DNA of 64,000 nt from JAGVSR01 sp963750715 (GCA_963750715.1 CAVVRP010000008.1:1-64000), one strand, 5' to 3'. Counted from the first letter of the stretch, positions 19,803 to 29,887 are shown. The notes: generated from the sequence alone by a model not told the origin. A program made the numbers and translations.

Positions 19803-22313
19803 ATGAAACTATCACCGTTGCTGCTTATTTTGACTGCCGGTATTGCATACTCACAGCAAAACCTTATCATTAATGATTTGGATTATTTTGAAATGCCGGG
19901 ACTGAACGTCATGGTGTTCAGTGATTTTTATCCTGAGGGGCACCAGTCGGGTGTAACGGTCATTCAGCATGGCACCCGCGTCGCAGCTAACGGCGACCTG
20001 AGACTGGAACCTTCTCCCGGACAGTGGTCGCCTATTCCCGTTAAGGGTAAGCGGACAGTCAGTAAAGAAACGGGAACCATAACGCAGCAATTGTGGTATC
20101 CTGACTCCAGCAGGGACCGGAAAGGATTCAATCCCATAATTTACCCTGACCTGGTACTCAGGTATTCAGTAAGAGTCACTGCGATGGATCAGAATAGTTT
20201 TAAGGTATCTGTTGATCTTGATAAACCGCTGCCGGCTGAATGGATCGGGAAAGTGGGGTTTAATTTTGAACTATTTCCGGGAGATCTCTTCGGAAAGGCT
20301 TACCTGATGGATGACAGAGGAGGAATTTTCCCGAGGCAGGCTAACGGGCCGGTTGAAAATTTCGCAGGGGAATACCTGGCAAGTCCGCTGGCCACCGGTA
20401 ATAAGCTGGTCATCGCTCCTGAAACTGAAAAACAGCGGATTGAAATCGAGACAAAAACAGCGCCTCTTGAACTATGGGATGGCCGGTCAAACCATAATAA
20501 CGGCTGGTATATTGTCCGGAGCATTGTCCCTTCCAATGCCACAAAGGGTGCAGTTGAATGGATTATTACACCAAATGTGGTTCCGGGCTGGAGGTATGAA
20601 CCGGTAATTCATGTTTCACAGGTTGGGTATCATCCCTCACAGCCTAAAAAAGCGGTTATCGAACTTGATAAGACAGATCCCGGTCAGATTGAAGCTGAAC
20701 TCTGCCGTATCACTGAAAACGGTATTGTGGTTGTGAAAAGCGAATTACCGGCAAAATGGGGACCATATCTCAGGTATAATTACACTGTCTTTGATTTTTC
20801 AGAAATTATAAACCCCGGCATGTATATCATAAAATATGGTTCCGCATCCTCAGAGCCCTTTAAGATTGATAATGATGTTTATGAGCGCCATGTCTGGCAG
20901 CCGGTCATTGATTATTACCTGCCGGTGCAGATGTGCCATATGAGGATAAATGATCATTACAGGGTATGGCATAATTGGTGCCATCTTGATGATGCACTTA
21001 TGGCGCCTGTCGATCTTAACCATTTCGATGGATACAGGCAGGGGCCTTCCACGCTGACTGATTATAAGCCTCTTGAACCGGTACCTGGTTTGAATGCCGG
21101 CGGATGGCATGATGCAGGTGATTATGACCTGCGCGTGGAATCGCAGGTAGGAACAATATGGACGCTTGCCATGATGATGGAGGAATTCGGTCTGGATTAT
21201 GATGCCACATCCATCGATCCATTGAAACGGATCGTGGAGATTCACGTGCCGGATGGAAAATCCGATGCACTGCAGCAGATAGAACACGGACTTGCAAGCG
21301 TTCTTGGCGGTTACAAATCCCTGGGAAGGCTTTACCGGGGTATTATTGAACAGGATCTGCGACAGTATGTGATGCTTGGTGATGCCTCCGCGATGACCGA
21401 TAATCTTGTATATGATTCCTCCCTGCAACCTGGTGAAGTGTCTGCCTTAAAACCAGGGGCGATACAGGAAATCCGGTCGGGCAATAAAGATGACAGGCTG
21501 GTGTTTACTGAAGAAAACCAGGGCAGGGAATTATATGTGGCCGGAGGACTGGCTGCCGCATCAAGGGTTTTAAAAACATATAATCCGGAATTGTCAGCGG
21601 AATGCCTGGAAACAGCCTTGAAATTATTTGAAAATTCAAAGAACATTGGTCAATCAGGCACCAGGAATTATAACCGTCTTGTCAGTCAGAAGATCATTGC
21701 ACTTTCAGAACTGATCCTGACAACAGACAGCGAAGATCTTAAACTGGAACTGATAAATATGAAAGATGATGTAATAAAAGACTTATCCCGGAGCGGCTGG
21801 GCAGTGGGCCGGGTATTTCATCGCATCGAAGCCTTACTTTTCAGGGATGAAGTGACTGCCGCTGTTGCCGTTTATCAGTCAGAGTTATTGAAGGAAAGAG
21901 AAAAAACACCCTTCGGTGTTCCTTACAGGCCGGAAATCTGGGGTGCAGGCTGGAATATACAGAAGTTTGGAGTGGATCAGTACTTTTTTTGCAAGGGATG
22001 GCCGGAGCTGGCGTCGGAGGAGTCTTATATCAACGCACTGAATTTTGTCCTTGGTGTACATCCGGGTGAGAATACAGCTTCATTTGCATCGGGCATCGGA
22101 TCCAAATCGCTGACTGTTGCATACGGTGTCAACCGGGCTGAATGGTCATATATACCCGGCGGAGTTGCTTCTGGCACCGGCATTATCCGTCCTGATCTGC
22201 CTGAACTCAAGATCTGGCCATTCTTCTGGCAACAAACAGAATATGTGATGGGAGGGGGCGCAGAAAACTTTATGTTTTTGGTGCTGGCTGCCGATTATTT
22301 ATATAAGAGATGA
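19803..22313 (+). CDS. GH9 endoglucanase-type glycosidase, exported
   Basis: An 836-residue protein with a signal peptide (MKLSPLLLILTAGIAYSQ). Residues ~20-275 form a beta-rich accessory region I cannot name. A CelD-type Ig domain follows (HVSQVGYHP onward, ~280-365), then the GH9 (alpha/alpha)6 catalytic domain. Asp437 and Asp440 in GGWHDAGDYD are the base pair and Glu821 in MGGGAENF is the acid. The family cleaves beta-1,4-glucans (cellulose, lichenan, xyloglucan) by inversion. Start chosen at ATG 19803, which opens the signal peptide; the frame upstream is non-coding in character. The stop overlaps a short remnant frame (ATGA). Confidence 0.88.
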   Translation: MKLSPLLLILTAGIAYSQQNLIINDLDYFEMPGLNVMVFSDFYPEGHQSGVTVIQHGTRVAANGDLRLEPSPGQWSPIPVKGKRTVSKETGTITQQLWYPDSSRDRKGFNPIIYPDLVLRYSVRVTAMDQNSFKVSVDLDKPLPAEWIGKVGFNFELFPGDLFGKAYLMDDRGGIFPRQANGPVENFAGEYLASPLATGNKLVIAPETEKQRIEIETKTAPLELWDGRSNHNNGWYIVRSIVPSNATKGAVEWIITPNVVPGWRYEPVIHVSQVGYHPSQPKKAVIELDKTDPGQIEAELCRITENGIVVVKSELPAKWGPYLRYNYTVFDFSEIINPGMYIIKYGSASSEPFKIDNDVYERHVWQPVIDYYLPVQMCHMRINDHYRVWHNWCHLDDALMAPVDLNHFDGYRQGPSTLTDYKPLEPVPGLNAGGWHDAGDYDLRVESQVGTIWTLAMMMEEFGLDYDATSIDPLKRIVEIHVPDGKSDALQQIEHGLASVLGGYKSLGRLYRGIIEQDLRQYVMLGDASAMTDNLVYDSSLQPGEVSALKPGAIQEIRSGNKDDRLVFTEENQGRELYVAGGLAAASRVLKTYNPELSAECLETALKLFENSKNIGQSGTRNYNRLVSQKIIALSELILTTDSEDLKLELINMKDDVIKDLSRSGWAVGRVFHRIEALLFRDEVTAAVAVYQSELLKEREKTPFGVPYRPEIWGAGWNIQKFGVDQYFFCKGWPELASEESYINALNFVLGVHPGENTASFASGIGSKSLTVAYGVNRAEWSYIPGGVASGTGIIRPDLPELKIWPFFWQQTEYVMGGGAENFMFLVLAADYLYKR

Positions 22314-22387
22314 TAACTGTCAATACCGGTGAATATGCCGTGGAAGTGCAACCGCATGATAAAGTTGTTATTAAACTTTCGAAATAA
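22310..22387 (+). pseudogene. 25-codon remnant of a glycosidase-type C-terminus
   Basis: An ATG overlapping the stop of the GH9 gene (ATGA) opens a 25-residue frame containing GEYAVEVQPHDKVVIKLSK. This reads like the last beta strands of a glycoside hydrolase C-terminal domain, where phrases such as V-x-PHxVV-L-K-L are common. Probably the tail of a deleted gene rather than a functional peptide. Confidence 0.4.
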
Positions 22388-22406
22388 ACATTATTAAACA
22401 TACTTA

Positions 22407-23477
22407 ATGACATTGCGAGAAAATTTAATAAGGACCCTTAAAAGGCAGGGGTTTGATCATGTGCCTGTAGATTACAGGATGTGCCGCTCACAAATTGATG
22501 CCTTTAAGAAACGCTTCGGACACGAAGATTACCAGACATTCTTCGGGTTAAGCCATCGTGAATTGGAAATACCCTTGAAGCGGAATTATACAGATGGGCA
22601 CAAACAATTTCCCCGTGAACAGGTTCCTGTGGATACAGAGTTTGATGAATACGGAATCGGTCATTCCAAAGGATCGGAATTTGCTTTCCACATGACGCGT
22701 ATGCACCATCCGTTAAAGGGGTGCAAATCTATTGAAGAAATTGCCAATTATCCGCTGCCGGAAGTAGACAACACCAAACTTTCACAATTTAAACAGGAAA
22801 TAGACGCATTGCACAGTAAAGGGTTTGCTGCCTTCGGTTTTATGCAGATGACCGTATGGGAAGCCTCGTGGTACCTTCGCTCGATGGAGGAATTAATGAT
22901 GGATATGATGACGGGCGACGAAAAGGCCACGCTTTTACTTGATCGTATTGCCAATTTCGGGTGCAGTAAGGCCCGCGCTTATATGGAATGTGGTGCCGAT
23001 ATTCTTTCGCTGGGCGATGATATTGGTACACAAAACTCTATTATGATGGATGTTGGTATATGGGAAGAATGGCTTAAGCCACGTTTGGTGAAAGTTATAC
23101 AAGCCGCACGCGCAGTAAATCCCGATGTGCTTATATTCTATCATTCATGCGGTTATGTTGTTCCTTTTCTGGAAGGTTTAATAGAGGCAGGTGTTGATAT
23201 TCTTAACCCCATTCAACCCGAATGCATGAACTTTGACAAGATTCACGATCTTGTTGGCGAAAGGCTGTCATTTTGGGGGACTATCGGCACACAACAGGTA
23301 TTGCCATTTGGAACACCCGATGATGTGAGGAAAATCGTGCTTTCGCGCATTGAAAAATGTGGCAGTAAAGGTGGAATTGTAATAGGCCCGACACACCTTG
23401 TAGAACCCGAAGTTCCATGGGAAAACCTTATTGCACTTAGGGATACAGCCAGAGAATACTCAGAGTCATTGAAATAG
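22407..23477 (+). CDS. uroporphyrinogen decarboxylase-family protein (MtaA/CmuA-like)
   Basis: A 356-residue cytoplasmic TIM-barrel protein of the URO-D superfamily. It keeps YHSCG (His246, Cys248), the first zinc ligands of corrinoid-dependent methyltransferases of the MtaA type. Where a second Cys would be expected the sequence reads GPTHLVEPEVPWEN, so His may replace it. It lacks the N-terminal signature of true HemE. In glycan loci such proteins may demethylate a methylated substrate, but no corrinoid-binding partner is encoded here, so the reaction is unknown. The symporter gene starts 17 bases downstream, which indicates an operon. Confidence 0.75.
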   Translation: MTLRENLIRTLKRQGFDHVPVDYRMCRSQIDAFKKRFGHEDYQTFFGLSHRELEIPLKRNYTDGHKQFPREQVPVDTEFDEYGIGHSKGSEFAFHMTRMHHPLKGCKSIEEIANYPLPEVDNTKLSQFKQEIDALHSKGFAAFGFMQMTVWEASWYLRSMEELMMDMMTGDEKATLLLDRIANFGCSKARAYMECGADILSLGDDIGTQNSIMMDVGIWEEWLKPRLVKVIQAARAVNPDVLIFYHSCGYVVPFLEGLIEAGVDILNPIQPECMNFDKIHDLVGERLSFWGTIGTQQVLPFGTPDDVRKIVLSRIEKCGSKGGIVIGPTHLVEPEVPWENLIALRDTAREYSESLK

Positions 23478-23493
23478 TGTTTAAAAACTGAAG

Positions 23494-25074
23494 ATGAATA
23501 CTTCCAGTGTAAATTTCTCCACCATAGATTATGTAATATTTATTACCTATATGGCAATTCTTGTTTTTGTAGGCCTATGGGTTTCACGTACGAAAAAGGA
23601 CCAGGAAAAAAGCAGCGACGACTATTTTTTGGCTCATCATTCATTAACATGGTGGGCCATCGGTACAACTCTTATTGCTTCTAATATTTCGGCAGAGCAA
23701 TTCATCGGCATGTCGGGTTCGGGCTTTAAATGTGGTATTGCTATTGCCACTTATGAGTGGATATCGGCTGTCATGCTGATTATTATCGCTAAATGGTTCC
23801 TACCGGTATATATCAGCAAAAAAATATATACCATGCCCCAGTTTCTCGAACAGCGATATGATAGCAGGGTTAGAACAAGTCTGGCTATTTTTTGGCTGAC
23901 GCTGTATATATTTGTAAACCTGACTTCTGTTTTATATTTGGGTGGATTGGCCCTTAAAACGGTATTCGGGATACCATTGGAATATGCAATTTATGGACTT
24001 GCCATAATTTCGGCAATTTATACTATTTATGGAGGGCTTACAGCTGTTGCATGGACGGATGTAATACAGGTAACCGTTCTTATTCTTGGCGGGTTTCTAA
24101 CTACTATTCTTGCATTGAATGCTATTTCAGGAGGACAAGGCCCTTTTGTTGGTTTTGCAGCAATGCTTAATCAGGCTCCCGAAAAATTCCATCTCATATT
24201 ATCAAAGGATAATCCGGAGTTTACAAATCTCCCGGGTATACGAACAATCCTCACAGGGCTCTGGATTACCGGTATGAGTTATTGGGGATGCAGCCAGTAT
24301 ATTACCCAGCGTGCACTGGCAGCAAAAAGTATGAAAGAAGCTCAGAGAGGGCTTATTTTTGCCGGATATTTAAAAATACTTATGCCTTTTGTTGTTGTAT
24401 TACCCGGTATAGCAGCATTTGTATTAAAAGCCGACATAACCAAAGCTGATCAGGCATACCCCTGGTTAGTAAATACATTTATTCCTGTGGGTATTAAAGG
24501 TGTTGCCCTGGCGGCCCTGGCGGGTGCAATTGTATCTGCGCTAAGCTCGATGATTAATGCCACGGCTACCATATTTACTTTTGATATCTATAAAAAGTAT
24601 TTAAAAAAAGAAGCGACCGATAAAAATATGGTATTAACAGGCAGGGTAAGCAGTTTTGTTGCTATCCTTATAGCTATTATTATTGCACCGGCACTTAAGA
24701 ACCTGGACCAGGCATTTCAATTCATTCAGGAATATACCGGCTTTATAAGTCCTGCCATATTTGCACTGTTTTTCTATGGGCTATTCTGGAAACGGACTAC
24801 ATCCAATTCTGTACTGATAGCATCAGCGGTTAGCATCCCTCTTTCGGCATTGTTAAAATACCTTTATCCCCAATTACCCTTTCTCGACAGAATAGGAGTA
24901 GTATTTTTAATTATTAGCGCTATTATTATTATTGTTTCATTGATCGGGTCAAAGAAAAATCATACCGGAGCAATAGAATTAAAGAAAGAACTATTTAAAA
25001 CAGACTGGGTTTTTAATTTGGGAGCGATTGGTCTCATGCTTATTCTTGCTGCGCTATATATCGTGTTTTGGTAA
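23494..25074 (+). CDS. sodium/solute symporter (SSS family, vSGLT-like)
   Basis: A 526-residue inner-membrane protein with about 14 hydrophobic segments, beginning FSTIDYVIFITYMAILVFVG. Family features are present: SDDYFLAHHSLTWWAIG in the first loop, SNISAEQFIG in the unwound helix, and ALAGAIVSALSSMINATAT, which forms the Na+ site in helix 8. It would import a sugar or other small solute with sodium. It follows the UroD-like gene closely and precedes a GH3 gene, suggesting it carries the product of extracellular glycan breakdown. Confidence 0.88.
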   Translation: MNTSSVNFSTIDYVIFITYMAILVFVGLWVSRTKKDQEKSSDDYFLAHHSLTWWAIGTTLIASNISAEQFIGMSGSGFKCGIAIATYEWISAVMLIIIAKWFLPVYISKKIYTMPQFLEQRYDSRVRTSLAIFWLTLYIFVNLTSVLYLGGLALKTVFGIPLEYAIYGLAIISAIYTIYGGLTAVAWTDVIQVTVLILGGFLTTILALNAISGGQGPFVGFAAMLNQAPEKFHLILSKDNPEFTNLPGIRTILTGLWITGMSYWGCSQYITQRALAAKSMKEAQRGLIFAGYLKILMPFVVVLPGIAAFVLKADITKADQAYPWLVNTFIPVGIKGVALAALAGAIVSALSSMINATATIFTFDIYKKYLKKEATDKNMVLTGRVSSFVAILIAIIIAPALKNLDQAFQFIQEYTGFISPAIFALFFYGLFWKRTTSNSVLIASAVSIPLSALLKYLYPQLPFLDRIGVVFLIISAIIIIVSLIGSKKNHTGAIELKKELFKTDWVFNLGAIGLMLILAALYIVFW

Positions 25075-25224
25075 TGGCTTTAAACTATTATTTTAGATGA
25101 TAGTATATTCTTAATAAGTCATAAATAATAATTTCCCTTTATGTCAATCAGGGATGGGTTGCTCCAGGCTACATGCATTCTTATTAAAAAATATTAATAT
25201 GCCCTTAAAAAACATAATACTACC

Positions 25225-27579
25225 ATGAAAAACATCCAACCTCTCATAATTAGCCTGTTAATAATTTCGATTTTACTACTCTGTAACATTTCCTGCATAA
25301 AAAGGCAACCAAAATGGATTGAAACTTCAGGCCCCGGAACAATACGGATTATTACCAACCCGGAAGGGCAAACCCTTGGATATTCAACGACATCCGGGAT
25401 ACAAATACTCACGGTCAGAGGATCTGCATTTAAAGATCTCAACCGGAACGGGAAGCTTGATAAATATGAAGACTGGCGCCTTTCTGCCGATGAACGGGCA
25501 CGGGACCTGGCATCGCAGATGACAACAGAACAGATTGCAGGACTTATGCTTTACAGCGCTCATCAGGCTATTCCTGCAAGAAGAGGAGGATGGGTAGCCA
25601 GTACTTATAACGGAAAACCATTTGAAGAAAGCGGTGCAGATGCATCAGACCTTACAGACAGTCAGAATGATTTTCTGACGAACGATAATGTGCGGCATGT
25701 CCTGATCACCAGTGTTCAAAGTCCTGCAGTTGCAGTTCGATGGAACAATAATGTCCAGGCACTGGTAGAAGGGATCGGACTGGGTATCCCGTCAAATAAT
25801 AGTTCGGATCCACGCCATAATGCGGTGACCAATGCGGAATATAATGCAGGCTCAGGCGGTGATATTTCAATGTGGCCAGGGTCGCTGGGACTTGCTGCAA
25901 CCTTTGATCCAGCCCTGGTTAAGGAGTTCGGCAGGATTGCATCTATTGAATACCGCGCACTTGGAATCACCACAGCCCTGTCACCGCAAATTGATGTGGG
26001 TACTGAGCCCCGCTGGAGCCGTATCAACGGTACCTTCGGTGAGGATCCTCAGCTTTCTGCCGATATGGCTCGTGCTTATGTGGATGGATTTCAAACATCT
26101 TCCGGTGAAGATGAAATTTCCGGAGGATGGGGTTACAAGAGTGTAAATGCAATGGCCAAGCACTGGCCCGGAGGTGGGCCTGAAGAAGCAGGCAGGGACG
26201 GCCATTTCGCATATGGAAAATATTGTGTATATCCCGGAAATAACCTGGATGATCAAATATTTCCATTTGTTAACGGGGCTTTTAAGCTGGAAGGCGGAAC
26301 CGGAATGGCATCAGCAGTAATGCCTTATTATACGATCTCGTGGAACCAGGACACAGTAAATAAAGAAAATGTTGGTAATTCTTATAGCAGCTATATTATT
26401 AATGACCTGTTACGCAACCGGTATGGCTACGATGGGGTAGTATGCACTGACTGGGGAATTACCAACAATGAAAGTCCGGATATTACCAATATGATGGCAG
26501 GCGGCCGTTGCTGGGGAGTTGAAAAAGGATATTCAATTGCAAAAAGGTATTATAAGATAATAATGGCAGGGGTTGACCAGTTTGGAGGGAACAATGATGC
26601 AGTACCGGTTATCGAAGCTTATAACATGGGCGTGGCTGAACATGGCGAGGAATTTATGAGGGCGCGCTTTGAAGAATCAGCAGTACGGTTGCTGAAAAAT
26701 ATATTCAGGACAGGACTGTTCGAAAATCCATATCTCAATCCTGAAAAATCAGATAGTATCGTAGGTAATCCTGAATTCATGGCCACAGGTTATGCAGTAC
26801 AGCTTAAATCAATTATACTTCTGAAGAATAAAAATAAAATCCTTCCGCTTCAGAAAGATATTACAGTTTATATCCAAAAAAGATACACACCGGCCGGTAC
26901 GAATTGGTTTGGGATCCCTTTCCCGGAGAGTTCAGATTATCCGGTGAATATGGAAATAGTTAAAAAATATTTTAATGTTACCGATAATCCTGATAAAGCG
27001 GATTGTGCCCTGGTTTTTGTAAACAGCCCGGATGGCGGCACCGGATATGATAAGAAGGATGCCGAAGCCGGGGGGACCGGTTATGTACCTATCGCACTTC
27101 AGTACGGTCCATATACGGCTGAATATGCACGTGATCCAAGCATTGCCGGCGGAGATCCCATGGAGGGATTTGTTAACCGTACATATAAGAACAAGACGGT
27201 TATTTCCCATAATAATTATGACCTGAAAATGGTTATTGAAACCCGTAAAAAAATGAGGATTAAGCCTGTGATAGTAGCGGCTAACCTGTCAAAGCCAATG
27301 GTATTTTCAGAGTTTGAGAAGGAAGCAGATGCTATCATTGTCAGTTTTGATGTACAGGACCAGGTTATTTTTGATATACTTACCGGGGCAGCTGAACCTT
27401 CCGGCCTCCTGCCACTGCAGATGCCTGCAAATATGAAAACGGTAGAGGAACAGAAAGAGGATGTGCCGCGTGATATGGAATGCTATACCGATTCGGAAGG
27501 AAACCGGTATGATTTTGCGTTCGGGATGGACTGGAAGGGAGTGATACAGGATGTGAGAACACAAAGATTTAAAAGATGA
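25225..27579 (+). CDS. GH3 family glycosidase, lipoprotein
   Basis: A 784-residue protein with a lipoprotein-type signal ending LLLCNISC. The GH3 (beta/alpha)8 domain has the catalytic nucleophile Asp409 in GVVCTDWG and the KHWPGGGP substrate-binding segment. The (alpha/beta)6 sandwich follows from ~520 (SIILLKNKNKILPL). GH3 enzymes remove terminal beta-linked glucose, xylose or related sugars with retention. Located next to GH9 and a symporter, it probably completes beta-glucan breakdown at the cell surface or in the periplasm. The start is the ATG that opens the signal peptide. Confidence 0.88.
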   Translation: MKNIQPLIISLLIISILLLCNISCIKRQPKWIETSGPGTIRIITNPEGQTLGYSTTSGIQILTVRGSAFKDLNRNGKLDKYEDWRLSADERARDLASQMTTEQIAGLMLYSAHQAIPARRGGWVASTYNGKPFEESGADASDLTDSQNDFLTNDNVRHVLITSVQSPAVAVRWNNNVQALVEGIGLGIPSNNSSDPRHNAVTNAEYNAGSGGDISMWPGSLGLAATFDPALVKEFGRIASIEYRALGITTALSPQIDVGTEPRWSRINGTFGEDPQLSADMARAYVDGFQTSSGEDEISGGWGYKSVNAMAKHWPGGGPEEAGRDGHFAYGKYCVYPGNNLDDQIFPFVNGAFKLEGGTGMASAVMPYYTISWNQDTVNKENVGNSYSSYIINDLLRNRYGYDGVVCTDWGITNNESPDITNMMAGGRCWGVEKGYSIAKRYYKIIMAGVDQFGGNNDAVPVIEAYNMGVAEHGEEFMRARFEESAVRLLKNIFRTGLFENPYLNPEKSDSIVGNPEFMATGYAVQLKSIILLKNKNKILPLQKDITVYIQKRYTPAGTNWFGIPFPESSDYPVNMEIVKKYFNVTDNPDKADCALVFVNSPDGGTGYDKKDAEAGGTGYVPIALQYGPYTAEYARDPSIAGGDPMEGFVNRTYKNKTVISHNNYDLKMVIETRKKMRIKPVIVAANLSKPMVFSEFEKEADAIIVSFDVQDQVIFDILTGAAEPSGLLPLQMPANMKTVEEQKEDVPRDMECYTDSEGNRYDFAFGMDWKGVIQDVRTQRFKR

Positions 27580-27610
27580 ACTCCGTAATAGCTTAAGTTA
27601 CTTCTTTCAA

Positions 27611-27638
27611 GTTACAAGGTACAGGTTACAAGGTACAG
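27611..27638. repeat. tandem 14-mer GTTACAAGGTACAG x2
   Basis: Two perfect adjacent copies (27611-27624 and 27625-27638) lie between the convergent GH3 and MFS genes. The reverse complement reads CTGTACCTTGTAAC, the same style of word as the CTTGTACCCTGTATC stretch near 32,545. This suggests one family of degenerate intergenic repeats. Confidence 0.7.
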
Positions 27639-27662
27639 GTTAGTAAAGGATTTCGCAGTATT

Positions 27663-28952
27663 CTATTTGGCTGCTTCAAGGTTTATTTTTGCCACTTTCT
27701 CCATATCTTTTGCATAATACCTGGATCCAAGGTAGAACAACAGCGAACCCAATAGGAGAATGAGCGGAAGAATAGAAAGGGCTGTTTGAATATTTGTATT
27801 ATCATATATTTTGCCGATAACGATAGGTGCGGTCGATGCTCCCAAAAGGTTTTGAACCACCACGGCAATCGCGTAGGAGGTTGCCCTTAGTCCGGGGTGA
27901 ATGACATCTTGAGTTACTGCCGCAGCACCTGAAATAAAAGCCATTATAAAAATACCTAAAATCAATAATAGTACGAACTGAATGATTCCTGTTTTGAAAA
28001 CAAATAGGGCTGAGAACAGGACAAGAGCTGAAATTAAGGTTGTCAGAGCAGGGAATAAAAGTCTGGAATTCAGCCTTTTTTTCCTCCATTGATCTGTCAG
28101 ATAACCACCAAGCGGAGCTCCAACCAGCGCAAGCATCATGACGGCACTGGCCATGGTACCGGCTTTATCCTGAGCCAATCCCCTGACATTTTGAAAATAA
28201 GTAGGAAGCCATGTCAATAGTGAAGTAGTTACAAAAACTACACTTGCTATTCCAAAATAAGTAAAAAGTATTGACGGTTTATTGAAGAATTCCCTGAACA
28301 TATCCTTCCTTTCCATCTTGATTTTATTCTGGCTTTTATCAATGAATGAGAGATCAACTGTTTTGTAATCTTTTACAAAAAAGAAAAGAATTGCGATAAC
28401 AAGACCGGGGAAAGCTACAAGTCCGAAAGCATGTTTCCAACCCAGTTTTAAAGCAATTATTCCACCAAGCAGAACTCCAATCGCTGAACCAAGAGGAATG
28501 GATGCATTCCAGAGTCCCATCATTTTGGAACGTTTTTCAATAGGGTACAACCCGGAAATCACAGCGCTGCCTCCAGGTGCATATCCTGCTTCTCCGATCC
28601 CGATCAGCAACCTGGCCATAAATAGTTGAACAAAATTACCGGTTAAAGCGCAGAGAGCTGTAGCCAGGCTCCACAATGTAGCCATAATGCCGATAGTCTT
28701 GGTCCGGCTCCAGCGATCGACAAGAAGCGAGGCGGGAAATGTCAGGAGGACAATCGCCCAATAAACAGCAGATACCAGCATACCGCTCTGGGTGTGACTT
28801 ATTCCCCAATCCCTTTCTATAGAAGTAAACATGGATGTAACTATCGTTCTGTCGATATAGTCAAACATGTAAAGAAGGAAAAGTAAAACGAAAACATAAT
28901 TTGAATATCCCTTTGTAAAAAGATACCCGATGCGGACTTCAGAGTTTTTCAT
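27663..28952 (-). CDS. MFS transporter, anion/hexuronate-type
   Basis: A 429-residue inner-membrane protein with about 12 helices. The loop after helix 2 (LLVDRWSRTKTIG) is the MFS signature of D-R-x-x-R/K type, and GIGEAGYAPGGSAVI resembles the ACS family (hexuronate, glucarate and sialate carriers). It would import a sugar acid or similar anion with protons. It is convergent to the GH3 gene and transcribed away from the NIPSNAP gene's 3' end. In a locus with GH106 a uronate substrate makes sense, but that is inference. Confidence 0.82.
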   Translation of the reverse strand: MKNSEVRIGYLFTKGYSNYVFVLLFLLYMFDYIDRTIVTSMFTSIERDWGISHTQSGMLVSAVYWAIVLLTFPASLLVDRWSRTKTIGIMATLWSLATALCALTGNFVQLFMARLLIGIGEAGYAPGGSAVISGLYPIEKRSKMMGLWNASIPLGSAIGVLLGGIIALKLGWKHAFGLVAFPGLVIAILFFFVKDYKTVDLSFIDKSQNKIKMERKDMFREFFNKPSILFTYFGIASVVFVTTSLLTWLPTYFQNVRGLAQDKAGTMASAVMMLALVGAPLGGYLTDQWRKKRLNSRLLFPALTTLISALVLFSALFVFKTGIIQFVLLLILGIFIMAFISGAAAVTQDVIHPGLRATSYAIAVVVQNLLGASTAPIVIGKIYDNTNIQTALSILPLILLLGSLLFYLGSRYYAKDMEKVAKINLEAAK

Positions 28953-29036
28953 AAATGTGCGATTTGTTTTTCTTCACCTTTAATAAAATTAATTTTTTTT
29001 TTGCCTGCAATTATAAGAATTGATAATCAATTTCAA

Positions 29037-29816
29037 CTATACCTGTGAATAGGGCAAAGGCTCTAAAAATTTCTTTATAATTTTTGATACTGCATTTGCA
29101 TATTCCGGCAGTACCTTTACTCTGTTCCAGTCAGGATCTGAACCAAAACTTTCCCATTTTTTATTTCTTTCTGCCATATCCTTAAATGCCACCATATAAG
29201 TCAGACAGGGTAAATCGGGTCCTGCAACTACTTCTCCGAAGAATACAGGATTTAATGCATTGTTCCTGAAAATTTCAAATTCAGCCTGGTTAAACATTAA
29301 TATTTTGCGTCTGACTGCATCTTCGTTGTATCCTTCATAAGTTCTAAGTTCATATATTCCTGAACCTCTGAAACCAGCATTCAGAGCAGGCAGGCCGTCG
29401 AATGCTACCATTAAACGTGCGCTGAACCTGTTAAACACCTTATTTTCAGGAGGAAGGCTGTCATAATTTCGGCTTGCAACCAGATAATCGCCATCTCCTG
29501 CGATCTGGAAAGGTATTTTGAAATATTCTGTAATGTCGGGATATGGGATCAACAGATAGATTTTTGCAGGTTCGAAATTGCTCAGTTCACTGAAGGCACC
29601 CACATGACTGACTCCATATTTATTCAAAGCCGGGATCAGGGCATCCTTAAGATATGTATTAAGATTTGCAGGGTTGCCTCCAAAGGCCAGCTCATATTCT
29701 CTCAGCTCAATAATTTCTTTATCACCTGCCTGATTGCGGGCACCAGGAAAAGTAAATCCGGCAGCTATAGCTGAAGTTCCAATAAGGGATGATTGCACAA
29801 ATTTTCTTCTTTTCAT
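29037..29816 (-). CDS. Tat-exported NIPSNAP-family protein
   Basis: A 259-residue protein. The N-terminus MKRRKFVQSSLIGTSAIAAG is a Tat-type signal, although it has KRRKF rather than the strict RR-x-F-L-K. Two ferredoxin-like NIPSNAP units follow: one near residues 35-140 (ELREYELAFGG) and one near 150-255 (YELRTYEG ... LTYMVAFKDMAERNKKWESF), the second with the family's characteristic W-x-x-F-x-x-DP-x-W. NIPSNAP proteins have no firmly known reaction; bacterial ones often lie in glycan or aromatic loci. Together with the MFS gene (84-base gap) it may form a two-gene unit. Confidence 0.8.
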   Translation of the reverse strand: MKRRKFVQSSLIGTSAIAAGFTFPGARNQAGDKEIIELREYELAFGGNPANLNTYLKDALIPALNKYGVSHVGAFSELSNFEPAKIYLLIPYPDITEYFKIPFQIAGDGDYLVASRNYDSLPPENKVFNRFSARLMVAFDGLPALNAGFRGSGIYELRTYEGYNEDAVRRKILMFNQAEFEIFRNNALNPVFFGEVVAGPDLPCLTYMVAFKDMAERNKKWESFGSDPDWNRVKVLPEYANAVSKIIKKFLEPLPYSQV

Positions 29817-29887
29817 TTTTAATAATTTTTAACAAACCGTTAAGAAACTTTAACACAAATTAAAATCAAAATATGTAATTGTAGATA

